From positions 43,003,815 through 43,067,814 of the forward strand of contig CM067346.1 in the NCBI GenBank assembly GCA_034190875.2: DNA of 64,000 bases, written 5' to 3'. The DNA is from Urechis unicinctus. Lineage: Eukaryota > Annelida > Polychaeta > Xenopneusta > Urechidae. The notes beneath the pieces are model-generated. The model had not been told where the DNA came from, did no database searches, and was given only the letters and a program-made list of their open reading frames with translations. Positions within the stretch are counted from its first letter, which is position 1. Every line of letters starts with the position of its first letter. Below, in pieces: positions 46,312 to 61,300 of the stretch. The position numbers and the translations under genes are program-made.

Positions 46312-49300
46312 ACATGCTATTTATGTTGCTCTTATGTTGTTTTATAGGATGCGATTAATATAGGTGTCAGCATTGAGTAGCCATCAGTCATGTAGGTTTG
46401 TCTTATTGAGGTAATGGTGATGTGTCCTGCAGATGTCCCAGCTGCTGTTTCCAGTAAGGCCCTCATTGATCAGCTGTCGCAGGTCAAGCTGTCTGAAGAG
46501 GAAGTGACTCGTGTCTGTCAGGTGCTTCACATCACACCACAGAATGTCAAGGTGTGTACCCTGACTGCCTATTTGGTGGCCAACATGTAGAAGAAAACTA
46601 CCAGAGTTAAGTGATATCCCTCACAGCTGTTCTTACTGGTTGTGAAATTATGCTTTGCAACATATGTACTCATTTAGAGGAACTTAAACTCAAACTTAAA
46701 CTCAATTGACAGTCTTCCCGAAAGTTAAAAAAAAGTGTCGGACATTCGGTCTGAAAAGACACATAAATATGTCAGACCGAAAGAAAATCTGTCGGACCAA
46801 AACATAAAACTTCAGCAACGCCATAGCTGCGAGAACGACTGGCAGTTTGTAACATGCACAACGATTGGTTTTGTACGGGCACTGTGCCGAAAGCGACCAA
46901 TGAAAACACGTGTAACGTTTTTCTAACACCTTCATGCTAAAACCCGATTACCGGGCCTTAAGTTAATGCTAAAACCCGGTTACCGGGAATTTAAAAAGCT
47001 GGACAGTCGGACCGATTTCTGTTCAGAAATCGTCAGACCATATCAAAATTTGCTAGTCATGTCCGTCGGACCGACGGCTTTAGGGAAGTCTGAATTTATA
47101 ACATTTAGTTTATGATTTAGCTATGTGTTCATCCTCATGTGTCTTTCACATTGTTGTATATTGCATGTCTGTCTGTACATGATTCACGATTGCTCATATT
47201 TTTGTGTAATATTTTGCCCTCATCAGAAGAATGCTAAAGCTGAAGCTGCTGTTGCCAAGCAACTTGCAGAAGCCAGGGATGCTGCTGAAAAAGGTAAGTG
47301 ATAGCCGAAGCCTAATTGAATAGCAACTGATGTTATTACCTCTGTCAGGTTGTGACAAATCTTCCTAAGACAAAGTTTAGAATGACCTTATGTATCGTGT
47401 GTTTGGCAGAGAAAACCACTGTCCTTTTGCTGAGCAAGCAGTTGGAGGAAAACATCATCAAGTCATCTGACCATGAAGCCAAACTCGTGCAATCCAAAAA
47501 GGAAACCGCACAACTCCAGAGACAGGTGTTACATGATTGTCTTTCTCTCTCTGGGTTATTATTGATTAACCTGGCTGTTTCATATCAGTAATCGACCTTC
47601 CAGCCTTGGTATGAGAACAGCTAATTAGAAGACAGTGAATGTGTTGGTTGTACAGTGAATGTGTTGGTTGTACAGTGAATGTGTTGGTTGTACAGTGAAT
47701 GTGTTGGTTGTTACTGTCATTAATGTCCCTCTTCTGGTAGCTGTTATCACCAGATAGACAACAACTCCATGTATACAATGGACAGTTTCATATCTATTGG
47801 CCAATGAATATTTAATTTTTTTATATTTGTGATGCCATGTGTCATCATTGTGTGTGTGTGTGTGTGCTTGTGGCATAAGCTGGAGAGTTACCATCAGCAG
47901 CAGGAGGCTGAGAGGAAGCAGAGTGCCGAGCACCAGGCCCAGATCAATGCACTACAGGGCCAGCTACGCAACATGCAGGCTGACCTGGAACAAGCACGCT
48001 CTGGGTACCGTCATGCTTATGGCATTGCATTGAATTCAATCACATTGACCTCATATCATCTTAGTTGACCTCATTACACCCACTCTCATCATATAATTCA
48101 CTATTTCTATCCTGTCCTCACTGCGGCCTCTCCATCCAATAAGACTTCACTCTGTTCACCGACCTCACACCTTCCACATTGACCTCATTCCATCTAGTGT
48201 AACCTCTCTCTCTGTCCACTGACTTCACACCTTCCACATTGACCTCATTCCATCTAATGTAACCTCACTCTCTGTCCACTGACTTCACACCTTCCACATT
48301 GACCTCATTCCATCTAATGTAACCTCCCTCTCTGTCCACTGACTTCACACCTTCCACATTGACCGCATTCCATCTAATGTAACCTCACTCTCTGTTCACC
48401 GACCTCACACCTTCCACATTGACCTCATTCCATCCAATGTAACCTCCCTCTCTGTCCACTGACTTCACACCTTCCACATTGACCTCATTCCATCCAATGT
48501 AACCTCACTCTCTGTCCACTGACCTCACACCTTCCACATTGACCTCATTCCATCTAATGTAACCTCACTCTCTGTCCACTGACTTCACACCTTCCATATT
48601 GACCTCATTCCATCTAATGTAACCTCACTATCTGTTCACCGACCTCACACCTTCCACATTGACCTCATTCCATCCAATGTAACCTCACTCTCTGTCCACT
48701 GACTTCACACCTTCCATATTGACATCATTCCATCCAATGTAACTTCACTCTCTGTCCACTGACTTCACACCTTTCATATTTACCTCACTATCCAATATGA
48801 CCTCACCCACTGCACACTGACCTCATGCTTTTGAAATCGACCTTATTCCCTCCATTCTGGCTTCACTTCTGCCAGTCTTACATCACTGCCTTCATACCTT
48901 AAATGTCATCTGAGCACGGAGAATGACCCTTAGATATATGTATCTATTGGTTATATATCAGCTATATTGATGATGAAACACCTGTTTGATATACTGTTCA
49001 TGTTATTCGCAGGGGAGTTCAGAATCTACTGCAGAGGCAATTGGAACAAAACGCCATCGATCTCAACAACAAAGATTCTGATATCAACAAGCTCAAAGTA
49101 AGAATCACGCAGCACATTCTGCATGAGGCGCACCTGTTGTAAACCCGGCCGCATTGCTCGTTCATTGATGATTTTAACCAATTGTGTTTTGTGGTTTTCA
49201 GGTTGAGAATGAGAGGAGAGTTCGTGATGTGAATGGGATGAAGAATCAGTTGATGGTAGGTGAATTCAGGATCCATAGCCCGTGTAAAGATATGCACAAC

Positions 49301-52300
49301 ACGGCAATCTACTAGGATCTGTGATGTATAGTGGTATGTGGAAAAAACCCAAAGTGGTGTTTTCTTATTTGTTTCAGACTCTTGAGAATCAGTTGAAGTC
49401 TGCTGAGTCTCGTGCCAGTGCTAGTGAGAACACAGTCCGTGAGAGAGAGGTCCACATACAGGTTTAGTGTGCCACCAAGGCCTTCTTGCTCATCATATTC
49501 TGACCTGTGCTTATAACCGTCTGTCCAGTCTGTACCATTTAGTCATGATATGTGCAGGGAATACAGAGGGAGTACCAGATAGCACAGGAACAGCTGAGTA
49601 AACAAGCACAGCCCGATCCGCGATTCACACAACAGATGTCCAGCCTGCAGCAGGAGTAAGTGTGTCTGTCGCCATGCAGAGTGGTCATAGCTAGATAAAG
49701 ATATACGAATACAATATTCCACCTCGTAAATATGCAACATTATTGACAGCCCACTTCTTCCTGAGGCTGTGTATGCTGTAAATGTTTACTGTGCACAGTG
49801 AATGGTACATCGGTGAATTGCTCAGGGAGTTTTGTTGTTCGTGAATTTAGACCAAACATGTCAGTTTGTTTGAATTTCAGGCTCGGAAGGAAAAATGAAG
49901 ATTTGCAAAGAGTCCATCTGGATCTTGAGGTAACGGCTGCTTCTTGTTGGGCACGGTCAGTATTTAGTTTACAAAGGTGACCCTATGTAATTTATTGTCA
50001 TGATGTTCTCCGCAACAGAACACGCAGAGTCAATGCCAGCAACTGCAGAGGGAGTTGGCCACAATAGCACAGCAGTCCTCCCAGCCTCCCCAAGCTGACC
50101 CCCGCGTCAACACTCTCCAACAACAGTAAGCTTACACCTCTCAAGCTTTCACACAAACAATGAATCCCTCACCTGATTAGAATCAGTGAAACAAGAAACT
50201 GATAAAATGATAACTATAACTGATTTGTCACAGATTGGAAGAAAAAGATGGAGAGATCCAGACTCTTCACAAGGATCTAGAGGCCCAGCGCGAAAAAAAT
50301 AACGTGAGTTACAAGAAGTTTGCATCATGTTTATTCATCTGGTGGTGAGGGCCTTGTTTGTGACTTGATAATCAAATATATGGCCTGCGTAGGTAGACTG
50401 GGCCATCGAGAATGCATGAGATGCGCAGTATTGTTCAGAATAGCAGCTCGGTATTGTAAACTATGGCCAGGGGTGTCTCTGTTGCATGTGTTTCTGATGA
50501 CCATTAAAATCACTGTGTACATTTGAGTGGTATGGTTCGAGCACAAGTTCTATAACTTGTTCTGCATAAGGAGTTACCGAGTTTGGTCACATTGCGGTTT
50601 TGCTCAATAAGAGTGGCTGTGAAATTCACCAAGCCATTGCCATGTTGATTTTGTAATGGTTAGGATTGTCAGGGTGTTGATGGTGGCTGGAAATGGACAT
50701 TCAGTAAAATAAGGCTCTCTATACTATATATTATCTTAGTGGTCTGTTGTGAAATCATTGTGGTGCATTAACCTTGGTTCACTACTCCTAGTGTGGCTGA
50801 TACTGTTCTGACCCTGTATATGTGCTGTCGGTCATATAAAGCAGCATTACTGCCAAGAAGTAATAGATAATCTATATTGACTGTGCTTTTCATTGGTGGT
50901 TCTCATTTTCCATCTGGACTTCCTGTCTGTGGTGTCAAATGTCTCTATAATCTATGTCCTTACATTTGGAGTGTAATCAAACCTTGCTGGAGGTAATCAA
51001 TATTGACATGATGTGGCTTGCTATTTTAGCATCTCTTCTGCACTGTCTTTTAGGAAATGTGTCACAACATATGATCCTGTGTATTGATTCATATATCAAT
51101 CATTAGTGGCAGTTGTGGCTGCTATTAGAATGGCCTGGCCTAGGTTGGCCAAGTCTTTTGTTACTCCCTGTGTGTAGTGGCTTACTCTCCTTTTCAGCAC
51201 ATAAGGGAATGAGGGTACGATGATACACCTCCTCCTGCCTGGGTCGGTCCTCGCTCTAATTGGGGTACTTGTTGCCTGGATCTACACCATTCTTGACCAT
51301 TCTGAAGCCTCACTTCACTAGCTGCTGGCTGGCTGTTGAGTCATTATAACATACCCCATTTGTCACGGTAGCCGGTGATAAGCTGTCGGAATATGGTGTC
51401 TGTGTGCACCACCTGATATCAATGCATTCCCGTTACAAGCTGAAGAATGTCTCTTACCTTACTCCTGATCACAATACAGCGGTGTCCGCTACTGTTGTGG
51501 GCGTTTTCACATAATGTATTGCGTGGTGCCAGCCTGAGATCAGTTCTGTCTGCCATGTACGCGTTGCTTCACTGCTTCAGAGGTGTACTCTATAATAACC
51601 CGACCTCCGACTAAAACTCATAGTGTATATCCTCAATCATTTGTGCATGTTGCAATATTTTGTGGTTAACATTTGAGCCCTGCATAAGTTCTGTACAAGA
51701 ACTGGTATCACTGAGATTATTGTGTGTCTCTTCATCCTTATCATCTCTCTACAATGGCAACAGAATCTCCGCGAAAAAAATTGGAAAGCTATGGATGCTT
51801 TAAACAACATGGAAAAAATGGCCAAAAAGTCGGCCGAGTTGACATCGGAACTCGAAAGCAAAGACTCGCAAATAAGGCGGCTGGGAGATGATATTCACCA
51901 AGCCAATGTCAAAATCAATGTAAGCCCATTGCTACATTGTGTTGTCACAATGCCATCTTTATCATTTCAATGCATGCGGAATACTGTGGTCTGTGTTTCT
52001 GTTATCCGACAAGGTCTTAATTTTGTATGATTTAGTATAGTTTTAGGGGGAATGTGTCCATTGGTTAAGAGTTAACTTTTGCGCATGATGTATCATCGCT
52101 GAAGTGTGTTACTACCATGTTACAAGTCTTGGAAATGTTGTTGTTATATTCAAAACCCAAATTTAATTTCTTGCTTCAGTTTCCTAGTACAGTGCCACCT
52201 TCGTTTGCATGTTGTATCTTGTAAAGGCAGCACAGAGATGTGTGCGGTTTCTGGCATCTCGTTTCCATGGTTCGGCTCGTAAATAACCTCATTCGTTGTG

Positions 52301-55300
52301 TGATTGTCTTGATGTCTACAGAGTTTGTTCTGCTGAAATAGTCTGCTTATTACCCCGTGAACACTTGTGCATTGATTGAAAGATCCTGTATCAAGTGGGT
52401 TAACATTGCCATGCCCGATTGCTTGTTAGCCATGAAATGGTAAGAATGGCATTGTTCATTGAAGGTTCATTATCAGAATTACAATATAGTAACACACACG
52501 ATTGTTTGCACACAATACCACATGCCAGTATTGTCTTGGGTCTGGTACCAGTCCAGAGATCACTGATTTTCATTGTGTCTCACTGGTGCTAGTTGATAAC
52601 AGTTCCTTATCAGATATGCTGTAGACTTACCACTCGTACTGTGAGTACATGTTGTGACTTGGTTGCATGCTCCCGCCAGTCTGTTTACAATGCACTTCAT
52701 GGCTCAACCTGCTTTCAAATGAGATGTTTGTTAATTTATTCTGTGATGCTTGCAATGTTTTGTGGGTCATCTGACCTGGTTTAGAATAGAGACTTTTTAA
52801 CATCCCTCTTTTACATCTACTATGCATTTACAAAGTACTGGACAACCTTGTCACATGGCTCATGTAGTTAGGTTTTGGATCCCTGGGCAGCTAGATATTG
52901 ATGAAAGAACTACGGTTTCAGTGTCCCTGTATTTGAAGTGCTGTTTGTCGAGCACGGTGCTGTCTTCAGCATCCTCTCTGATGTAATGTTGTTAGTGTTG
53001 TTTTGGTGCTGCTGATGATGATGGGTTGATGTGAGTGCTTGTGGTGATGATGATGATGATGATGATGATGGTGTGAGTAAGGTGACATCTATGAGGAGTT
53101 GTATGTGTGTTGCTGATGAGAAACTGATGTAGATGCGTCTGTGTGGATACAGAGCCTGGAACAGAGGAGTAATTCCCTGGAGCAGGTTGTGGAACAAGTC
53201 AACGCTCAGATCAAGCAGACACAGTTTGAGAGAGAGGTACTGTCAGACCTCACAATCCTCCTTCACTTCCCTCTTGGACTTAAGGAGCTAACCTGTATCT
53301 AGAAGAGAGTTGTTCCCCCACCATCTCCCCAATCATATTGCCTTGTCACACATTAGAGATTAATATGACATTTGTACCCTAATTGGCCCTTTATCTGATG
53401 AATGTCTGCAACTGGAGCTTTATTTGACATTTGTCTGCACCTACATCTTTATCTGATAGATGTCTACATCTGCAGCTTTATCTGATAGGTGTCTACATCT
53501 GCAGCTTTAACTGATAGATGTCTACATCTGCAGCTTTATCTGATAGATGTCTACATCTGCAGCTTTAACTGATAGATGTCTACATCTTCAGCTTTATCTG
53601 ATAGATGTCTACATCTGCAGCTTTATCTGATAAATGTCCATATCTACAGCTTTATCTTACTACATTTGCAGCATGTAGGCATCTTCAGCTTTATCTGACA
53701 TATCTGTGCATGTATTTGACAGATACCCTCACTTATGTTTTATCTGACAGGTGCCCTCTACTCAGAGTTTTATATGACAGGTGCCCTCTACTCAGAGCTA
53801 TATCTGACAAGTGCCCTCTACTCTGAGCTATATCTGACAGGTTTCCTCTTCTCGGAGCTTTATCTGACAGATGTTACCCTGTCAGTCCTGGAAGAGACGC
53901 AGCATCTTATTATGATCTTTGCTTCTTCATTTCTATGCTACGTCAGGTCCTAGCTGTCTACCCTGGTACTACAGTGGAAAGGATCTTAGTGTGCACTCTG
54001 TATGTATCTATGTTTGACAGGAGTTGACTCGGACCCTGAGAGAGAGGCCTCCAGCTCAGGTGGTCAGTCGAGTTGAGACGTTGGCTCAGCTGGCTGCTGC
54101 GCAGGAGGACCTGCTCACCACCCAGACACAACTCTCGTCCCTACAGGCCCTCCACCAAGTAAGCTCCTCTGCTCTCTCTCTGCATGGAGCCCCAGATGGC
54201 ATGCAGGCTCACATCTCTCTTTGTTTTCTCCCAGGGAAGTGCTAATTGACAGATGCTGTCGGCATGGTGTTTCATCCCTCTCCCCTCCTCAACACCTCGA
54301 CTTTGATGTAATTTCGTTCCCCACTGGATTTGCCTTTTCAGGCATGTGTAGCTCGTTTCATATCAGTAATGCTCCATCAGTTATTTTGCAGTTGACATTT
54401 TGTGTCTCCTCTGGAGTGATTCTCTCTGCAGCTTATGAAACCTGCATGACTGAGTGTGAATCCTGATACCCTGTCCGTCCTTGCACTGTTTATCTTGCAA
54501 ATGTGTCATTGTGTTCCTGTGATTTGCTTTCAGGCTGCTGTCAAAAAAGAAGAAGAAAGCTGTCAGGTTAGTCATCTCACTATTGACCAACTGTTCATCA
54601 CACACATATATATCACTCTATGTAATGTAGGATGTGCTGTAGATGAGGAATAATGAACTGGCCTGATTTGTATACAGACCGTGGACAAACTGCAGAAGGA
54701 ACTCTCGGCAGCCAAGGAGCAGTGCAATGAGCTTCACAAGCAAATAGGAAGTCAGGAGGTAATGTAGATGCTCTGTCGTGTGGCTGGCTACTTCTAGTGT
54801 TACCTAACTGGAATGGGTGGTTCTGTTGGTTGTGTAGGTTAGTGCTTCATGAAATAGGACACTAGTTATATGACTTCTAGTTTAACTTGTATTGGCATGC
54901 TGTGAATGTAGACTCCATTCAGGGCGTAGTTGGGACAAGTGAAGAGTATTTCAGGCCACTACCAACTGAGAGGGACCTGCACCATTAATAGATTGAGTGT
55001 TCACGACAGGTGGACACAGCCATTGATCTCTCATGTTTATAGAATTGTGGTCCAGTACAACATACAGTGGAATCTGGAGAAATGTATACTCATTTTCCTG
55101 TACAACTTATGAATGGAACAGGAAATATGGCCCAAATACATCATGTGAAGGGTTCAAGAAAAATGGTCTAGTACAACTTCTGAAGGAATCAAGAAAAATG
55201 GAACAGCACAACATGTGAGAAGGTCATGAAAAAATGTCTGGAACATGTATGTGAAGGGATCAAGGAAAATGGTGCAGTACAACTTGTGAAGGGATCAGGG

Positions 55301-58300
55301 AAAGCAATGCAGTACAACTTCTGCATGGATCAGGGAAAATGGTCCTGTTAAATTAGAGGGAAGAAGGTCAATATCATTTGTACAACTTTTGAAGGTTTCC
55401 AGATGATTGATGAAGTACTACTTTGAAGGGATCAGGGAAATGGATGCAATGTTAATTCTGACATGCAGAAAAACGTTCATAACAAGTTATGAAGGTGCAG
55501 AGAAAACGGTCTAGTGCACATTGTGAGGAATGAAGAGAAGTATTCTCTGGGATCATACCTCATTCCCTCACATGTAGGCCTAGAGGGATCAGAGACGGGA
55601 CAATATTGTTCAGTGTTATATTCAGCCAGGATGCATGCGTTGTACAGGAATAACCGAAGCAGCTCATTTACGAACAAGGAAGTCATGCATGTATATAACA
55701 AATTTCCATGGCCGTGTCAGTTACTGAGGTTGGATGGAATGCATGTTGCCAGTAAAGTGGCCTCATGCATCAGATTGTCATGGACACAAATGTTGAGGAC
55801 CATATGTGATTTTTGTATATCACATTACTTGGTGCCAATGTGCTAAATCATTATATACCAGGGATGTGATTTGTCCGCGGATTTCCGCGGATCCGATGGC
55901 TCCAGGGAACATTTCTTCACCTCCTTTGACCCCCATTGGGGGCCTTGAGAGGCCCCCATCAAGGCCCCCAAACCCCTCGCCGAAATTATTTCAGCCCTTC
56001 AGCTGCCAGGGCAATCACATCCCTGTATACTCTCAATGTGATTTATCTTCTTTTCAGTATACTTTAACTGGAATGAGAGGGGAGGGGGAGACTAGGATGA
56101 GTTTTCATGTGGGATGTTCACTGTTGGTTTTAACAGGAACACCATCAACAAGCTAAATCATTGATGGAAACAGAAACTTCATCCATTCTACTTGCCAAAG
56201 ATGAAGCTCTCCAAAGGGCAACAGAGGTACATATTGTCTGTTGAAACTGTTTTGTCATTTGTGAGAAAAGCTATTCTACCCCATGCACTGTCTCTCTCTC
56301 TCATACTTTAACTGTGGATTATTGTGGGGTTAGGTGAGTTCATCATGGTTTAAGATACTGATAAAGCCGAGGGGTGGATAAGTGGATTGATAAGGATCGA
56401 GACATATACCACCTGTTATGAAGCCATCATTAGATGCTGTGCTGAGTACCTAATTTTATATGTGTCAATAGTACACATGTTTTCAAATATCAGTCAAGTG
56501 ATAGATGATCGTAAAGTCAAACCAACCAAATCCTTACAAGATCATTACATGTCTTGTGACCAGTCCAGAGTGGTGGTTGAACTTGTGACCCCAAGATAAT
56601 GTGACTTGTGAAGTTTGAGTTATCATAGAAGCTTGAATGCACAAACATTGTGCTGTACAGGGGCTGGGTTCAATCATTGGCCATGAACATCAGTAACGTA
56701 GTTTCTCATATGCCTATAAGGTTTGCAAATGGACCTGTCCCAAAGTAAACTTTTCACTCCATTCACGGGTCATATGTAATGAAGCTTGTGTCCATTGGGT
56801 GGATCTACCCAACTATTAGTTATTGGCTGGTTTATATTAACTTTGTGGATATCATGCATTTCCTTCAATGCTCATTCCTTTATTCTCTCTGCATGTTTGA
56901 AGGAGAACCAAGAGGTAAAGGCTAAGTTGGAGGAGGTCCTCCGAGCTAAAGAGGTAACACTTCATGTAGTGTTCTTCCTAATCACTAATCCATATGTAAT
57001 TAAGTCTGCTCACACGTATCGAGTTTTGTTATTGAGTGACTGTTAGCGTGGCTGGTTTTGTAACATTAAAATGGGTATTACATAACCCTGGGGTTTTAAG
57101 TCAAACTGGATACCCAACAAACTTGTTATGACAGTTGGGGTGGGTTGAGTACTTGAGGATGGGTATTCCTTGCACTGTTGCAGGAGGGCTCGGGTGAACT
57201 GGAGATGAAGCTGTCAGAAGCCTTAGAGGGCGCTAAGCAAAGAGAGGTCGAGTTACAAGGCTCACTGTCCCAGAAAGACCAGCAGTGCTGCGAATTACAA
57301 GACCGTCTTACTGCAACACAGCAGCAACAGAATGTAAGCGTCAAGCCATATATTGCCGTGAGGTGATAAATGAAGCTATAGAGGGGGTTTTCTGTATGAC
57401 AGATGTAGTGTTGTGGTTCGGTGAGCATGTGGTTTTGTTTGGGCAATCAGGATATGCAGTGTCAGCATGATGCCTTAGTGAGGCAGTGCGAGGAAATGAA
57501 ACAAGAAAAGGAACAACTTGTCCAGCAAACATTGTCTGAATCACAAAGCAAACTCTCCGAGTTACAGAGCCGAGTTAATGCTCTTCTGAAGGAGAAAGAA
57601 GTAAGATTCCTTGTTTTTGGTACGCTACAAAACAATCTCTGTGAAGGTTCTGAATTACGTTTGTTTTAATGTTGAAGATGTGGCTCATCTTTATACATCT
57701 GATCCGAGTCTTGTGCTTTGAACTGAGTTATTACTGAGACTTCCTGTTGTAATACTGGCACTTATGATAGAAGAAACTTGGAGTGTATGCTGAGATTATT
57801 GTGGGGACATGTCGTAAACCTAGCTTTAATGTTAGGAGGAATTATGGGTGTTTGTGTGTATGCTGGGATGGTGTGAGATGGCATGATAAATGATATGTTA
57901 TGTGGGTGTGTCTGATGGATAAGGAGAAAGATGGGGAAGCAAGAGGCTCTCTTGAGGGCGCCAAGCAAAAAGAGGCTGAGTTACAAGCCTCACTGGCCCA
58001 GAAAGACCAGCAGTGCTGTGAATTACAAGACCGTCTTACTGCAACACAGCAGCAGCAGAATGTAAGCGTCAAGCCATATATTGCCGTGAGGTGATAAATG
58101 AAGCTATAGAGGGGGTTTTCTGTATGACAGATGTAGTGTTGTGGTTCGGTGAGCGTGTGGTTTTGTTTGGGCAATCAGGATATGCAGTGTCAGCATGATG
58201 CCTTAGTGAGGCAGTGCGAGGAAATGAAAGAAGAAAAGGAACAACTTGTCCAGCAAACATTGTCTGAATCACAAAGCAAACTCTCTGAGTTACAGAGCCG

Positions 58301-61300
58301 CATTGATGCTCTACTCAAGGAGAAAGAAGTAAGACTCCATATTTTGGCTTACGCTACTTAGAAATAATTGTCAAAGTTAAGAATTACATGTTTTGTGTCA
58401 TTGTGGAAGACATCGCTTTTCTTGTTGCATTAGACTAAGTGCTGTGATGAAAGCCTATCTTATCTGGTACGGGAAACTTAGAATGGGGTGGGTGGGATTA
58501 GGGCTAGTTGTCGGAGAGGGGTGAGGTATTTGTAATGGAATGATTTGCCTTAAGGGGTTGGTGTGTCTGGTGGGTTAGGAGGTAGGTGAGGAAGCTAGAG
58601 GCACCCATGAACACTTACAACACCTGCTTCTGGCCAATCAAGTCTTTGAACTCGTCTGTCCCTTCAACAAACAGTTACTCTTCCCTCTGTTTGCTACACT
58701 TTGTGTCTTTATGTCTGTATGAGGACATCTGTGTGCCTGACCTAATTGCAATAATTAGTGGACACCCACTTGTATGGTGCATGATTTCCCAACTTCATTG
58801 TATTCTTCCCGTCCATAAGGTTAACACGGCTGTGTGTGTGCATGTTAGGCCCTTCATAAGGTATGTCAGGAGGCTACTCTGGCCCTCACTGACGCCGAGC
58901 AATCGGCCATGGAGGCGAGTCTAGCTCAGCACAAACTAGACCTCGCCCAGGCCGAGCTCAATAGGCTGACACAATTGCTGGAGTACCGTGATGGCGAGAT
59001 CAGTGTAAGGCCACTGTTGTAGACACCATTAGCTCTGTGCTTCCTCTTGTGTCATCTACAGTTAGTCCAGAAGTAGTCCTTATATGAATCATCCTACCTT
59101 TTAGCAGTTCCTACGTGCCATTGTCGTCCTCGTTTTCGCTTGATGACCTATATGCTTTCTATGAGATTTCTGAACAAGTTCTCTGGTTCTCCAGAAAGCA
59201 TCCGAGTCTGATCACATATGTGTGTAATGTCTTTAGTTTTCCTCCAGTTGTACAAATAGAAGTCTGCAGCAATGTGTATTACACAGTTAGATTCTATGGT
59301 AATCTGAAGTTACTAGCAAGCGATATTAGAGATCCTTGATTTTGTCCATGTCGCTTTCTTCCAACCAGTCTGTCTTCTGACTTAGTCTGTCTTCTGAATT
59401 GTAACTCGGCTCCATGATTCTGGATCTAATATATCTCTTTGATTCTAAAGGCAATCATAGTGATGTTATGTGCTCTTTAGTGAGTGATGTTCCCAGATAC
59501 AAATGATCATCTGTCAGTGATTGTTGCTGTGCTACCATAGTCCGGTGTGATGTACCCAGTTAGGCTGCTTGATTATCATAAGGCTGATTGATCATCATAA
59601 GGCTGCTTGATCATCATAAGGCTGCTTGATCATCATAAGGCTGCTTGATCATCATAAGGCTGCTTGATCATCAAAAGGCTGCTTGATCATCATAAGGCTG
59701 CTTGATCATCATAAGGCAGTTTGATCATCATAAGGCTGCTTGATCATCATAAGGCTGTAGAGTGTTAGACATATTTTCTGGGCCCATTATGTCTCTGTAT
59801 GTGTAACTGAATGTATGCCAAGGGTCCTTACGTAACAACGTTGGGTGTTAAGGCTCTGCATGTTGAGCTAAGTGGGCGGGGACCTTGCACAGAGCCCCCT
59901 CCAAGCCCCGCCTCTGACACGCAGTCGGAGTCAGTGCACACGCGTGAAGTGACAGTGTTCACTAAGGTACAGGAGAAGGCCCAGTGGGACATGTCCCAGC
60001 TGCTCACCGACCTAGACACCAAAGCGGCAGAGCTGTCCATCCTACAGGCCGTCCTCTGCCAGAAGGAGCAGGCTCTCACTGTAGGTGAAAGGATGACATC
60101 GCTAGCTTGTGCGTGGCTCTCTGACTGGGTCACTGCACTGTTCTGCTTGCCTTCCTTACTGGTGCCCACGGTGCTTTCACTGCAAATCAATTCCCATGGA
60201 TACGTACAGCATTGGAAATGCTTAGTAGAGACTGCAGTGCATATTTGCAAAATACACTGTTATTTAAGCTGTGAATACCTTTTCAGCTTTGCTAATTGCT
60301 TTTATCCTAGCTGGGCAGAGATATTCTATGATACATGCTGTGAATCTATAGTTGTGGGCCATTAACACGTCGTGTATATATCGCTGATGATGTCTTTAGC
60401 AGTTGACGTTAACCACAGCCTGTAGTGGTGTGCTAGTTAGAGAGGTCTTGACTCCGGCCAGTTATGGCATTGTGTGCCCCTGCATGTCACATCCTCCATC
60501 CTGTGTGATGTAGAGCAATTCTCATACTTCATGCATGTCTGCTTAATGTACTGTCTGCTTGTCTAAGTGTCATAATGTTCTTGTGTATTTAATCTGTAAT
60601 AACATGTAAGTTGTATGGACAAGTCGGTAGAGACGTTATAATGTAACGCTGTCTCTCACTGAGAGAGCAGGGGATGAAAAACAATTAAGCTGTTTTACTC
60701 TCTATTGGAAGATTTGATGAGGCATTGGGTGATGGTGTGTATTATTTGTATGTAGACATCGACAGGTGAGAGAGATGATGCCGTTAAGGAGGTAGCCTCT
60801 CTCAAGGCTCACCTGACTAATCGAGAAGAAACCATCAGCAGCTTGGAGGAAAACCTGGCTAGTCTCCGCCAGGTGGGTACACACCTGTCTCACCGTTGAT
60901 TAACGTCTGTGAATGCTGTGATGTAACACCTGCCTTGTCACTGATGTGATGTCACACCTGTCTTGACACTGACGTGATATAACACCTGCCTCATCACTGA
61001 TGTGACGTTACTCATGTCTCATCACTGATGTGATGTCACACCTGTCTCGACACTGACGTGATATAAAACCTGCCTCATCACTGATGTGACGTTACTCATG
61101 TCTCATCACTGATGTGATGTAACACCTGCCTAATCACTGATGTGCCGCCTGTCTTGCCGCTGATATGATGAGACACCTGCCTTGTCACTGATTGACTCCT
61201 GTATGCCTCTGATGTATCACCTGCTTTATCACTGACATGATTAGCACCTGCATATTATGTGAGGTTGTGCAAAATAACTTTAGGATTAACACGTTCACCT

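Noticed and set aside
48080-48800. CRISPR-like array
   Set aside because: The repeats are contiguous with no unique spacers, and this is a eukaryotic intron.
57126-58272. Paired minus-strand frames of near-identical sequence
   Set aside because: They are antisense shadows of the duplicated RRBP1 exons.
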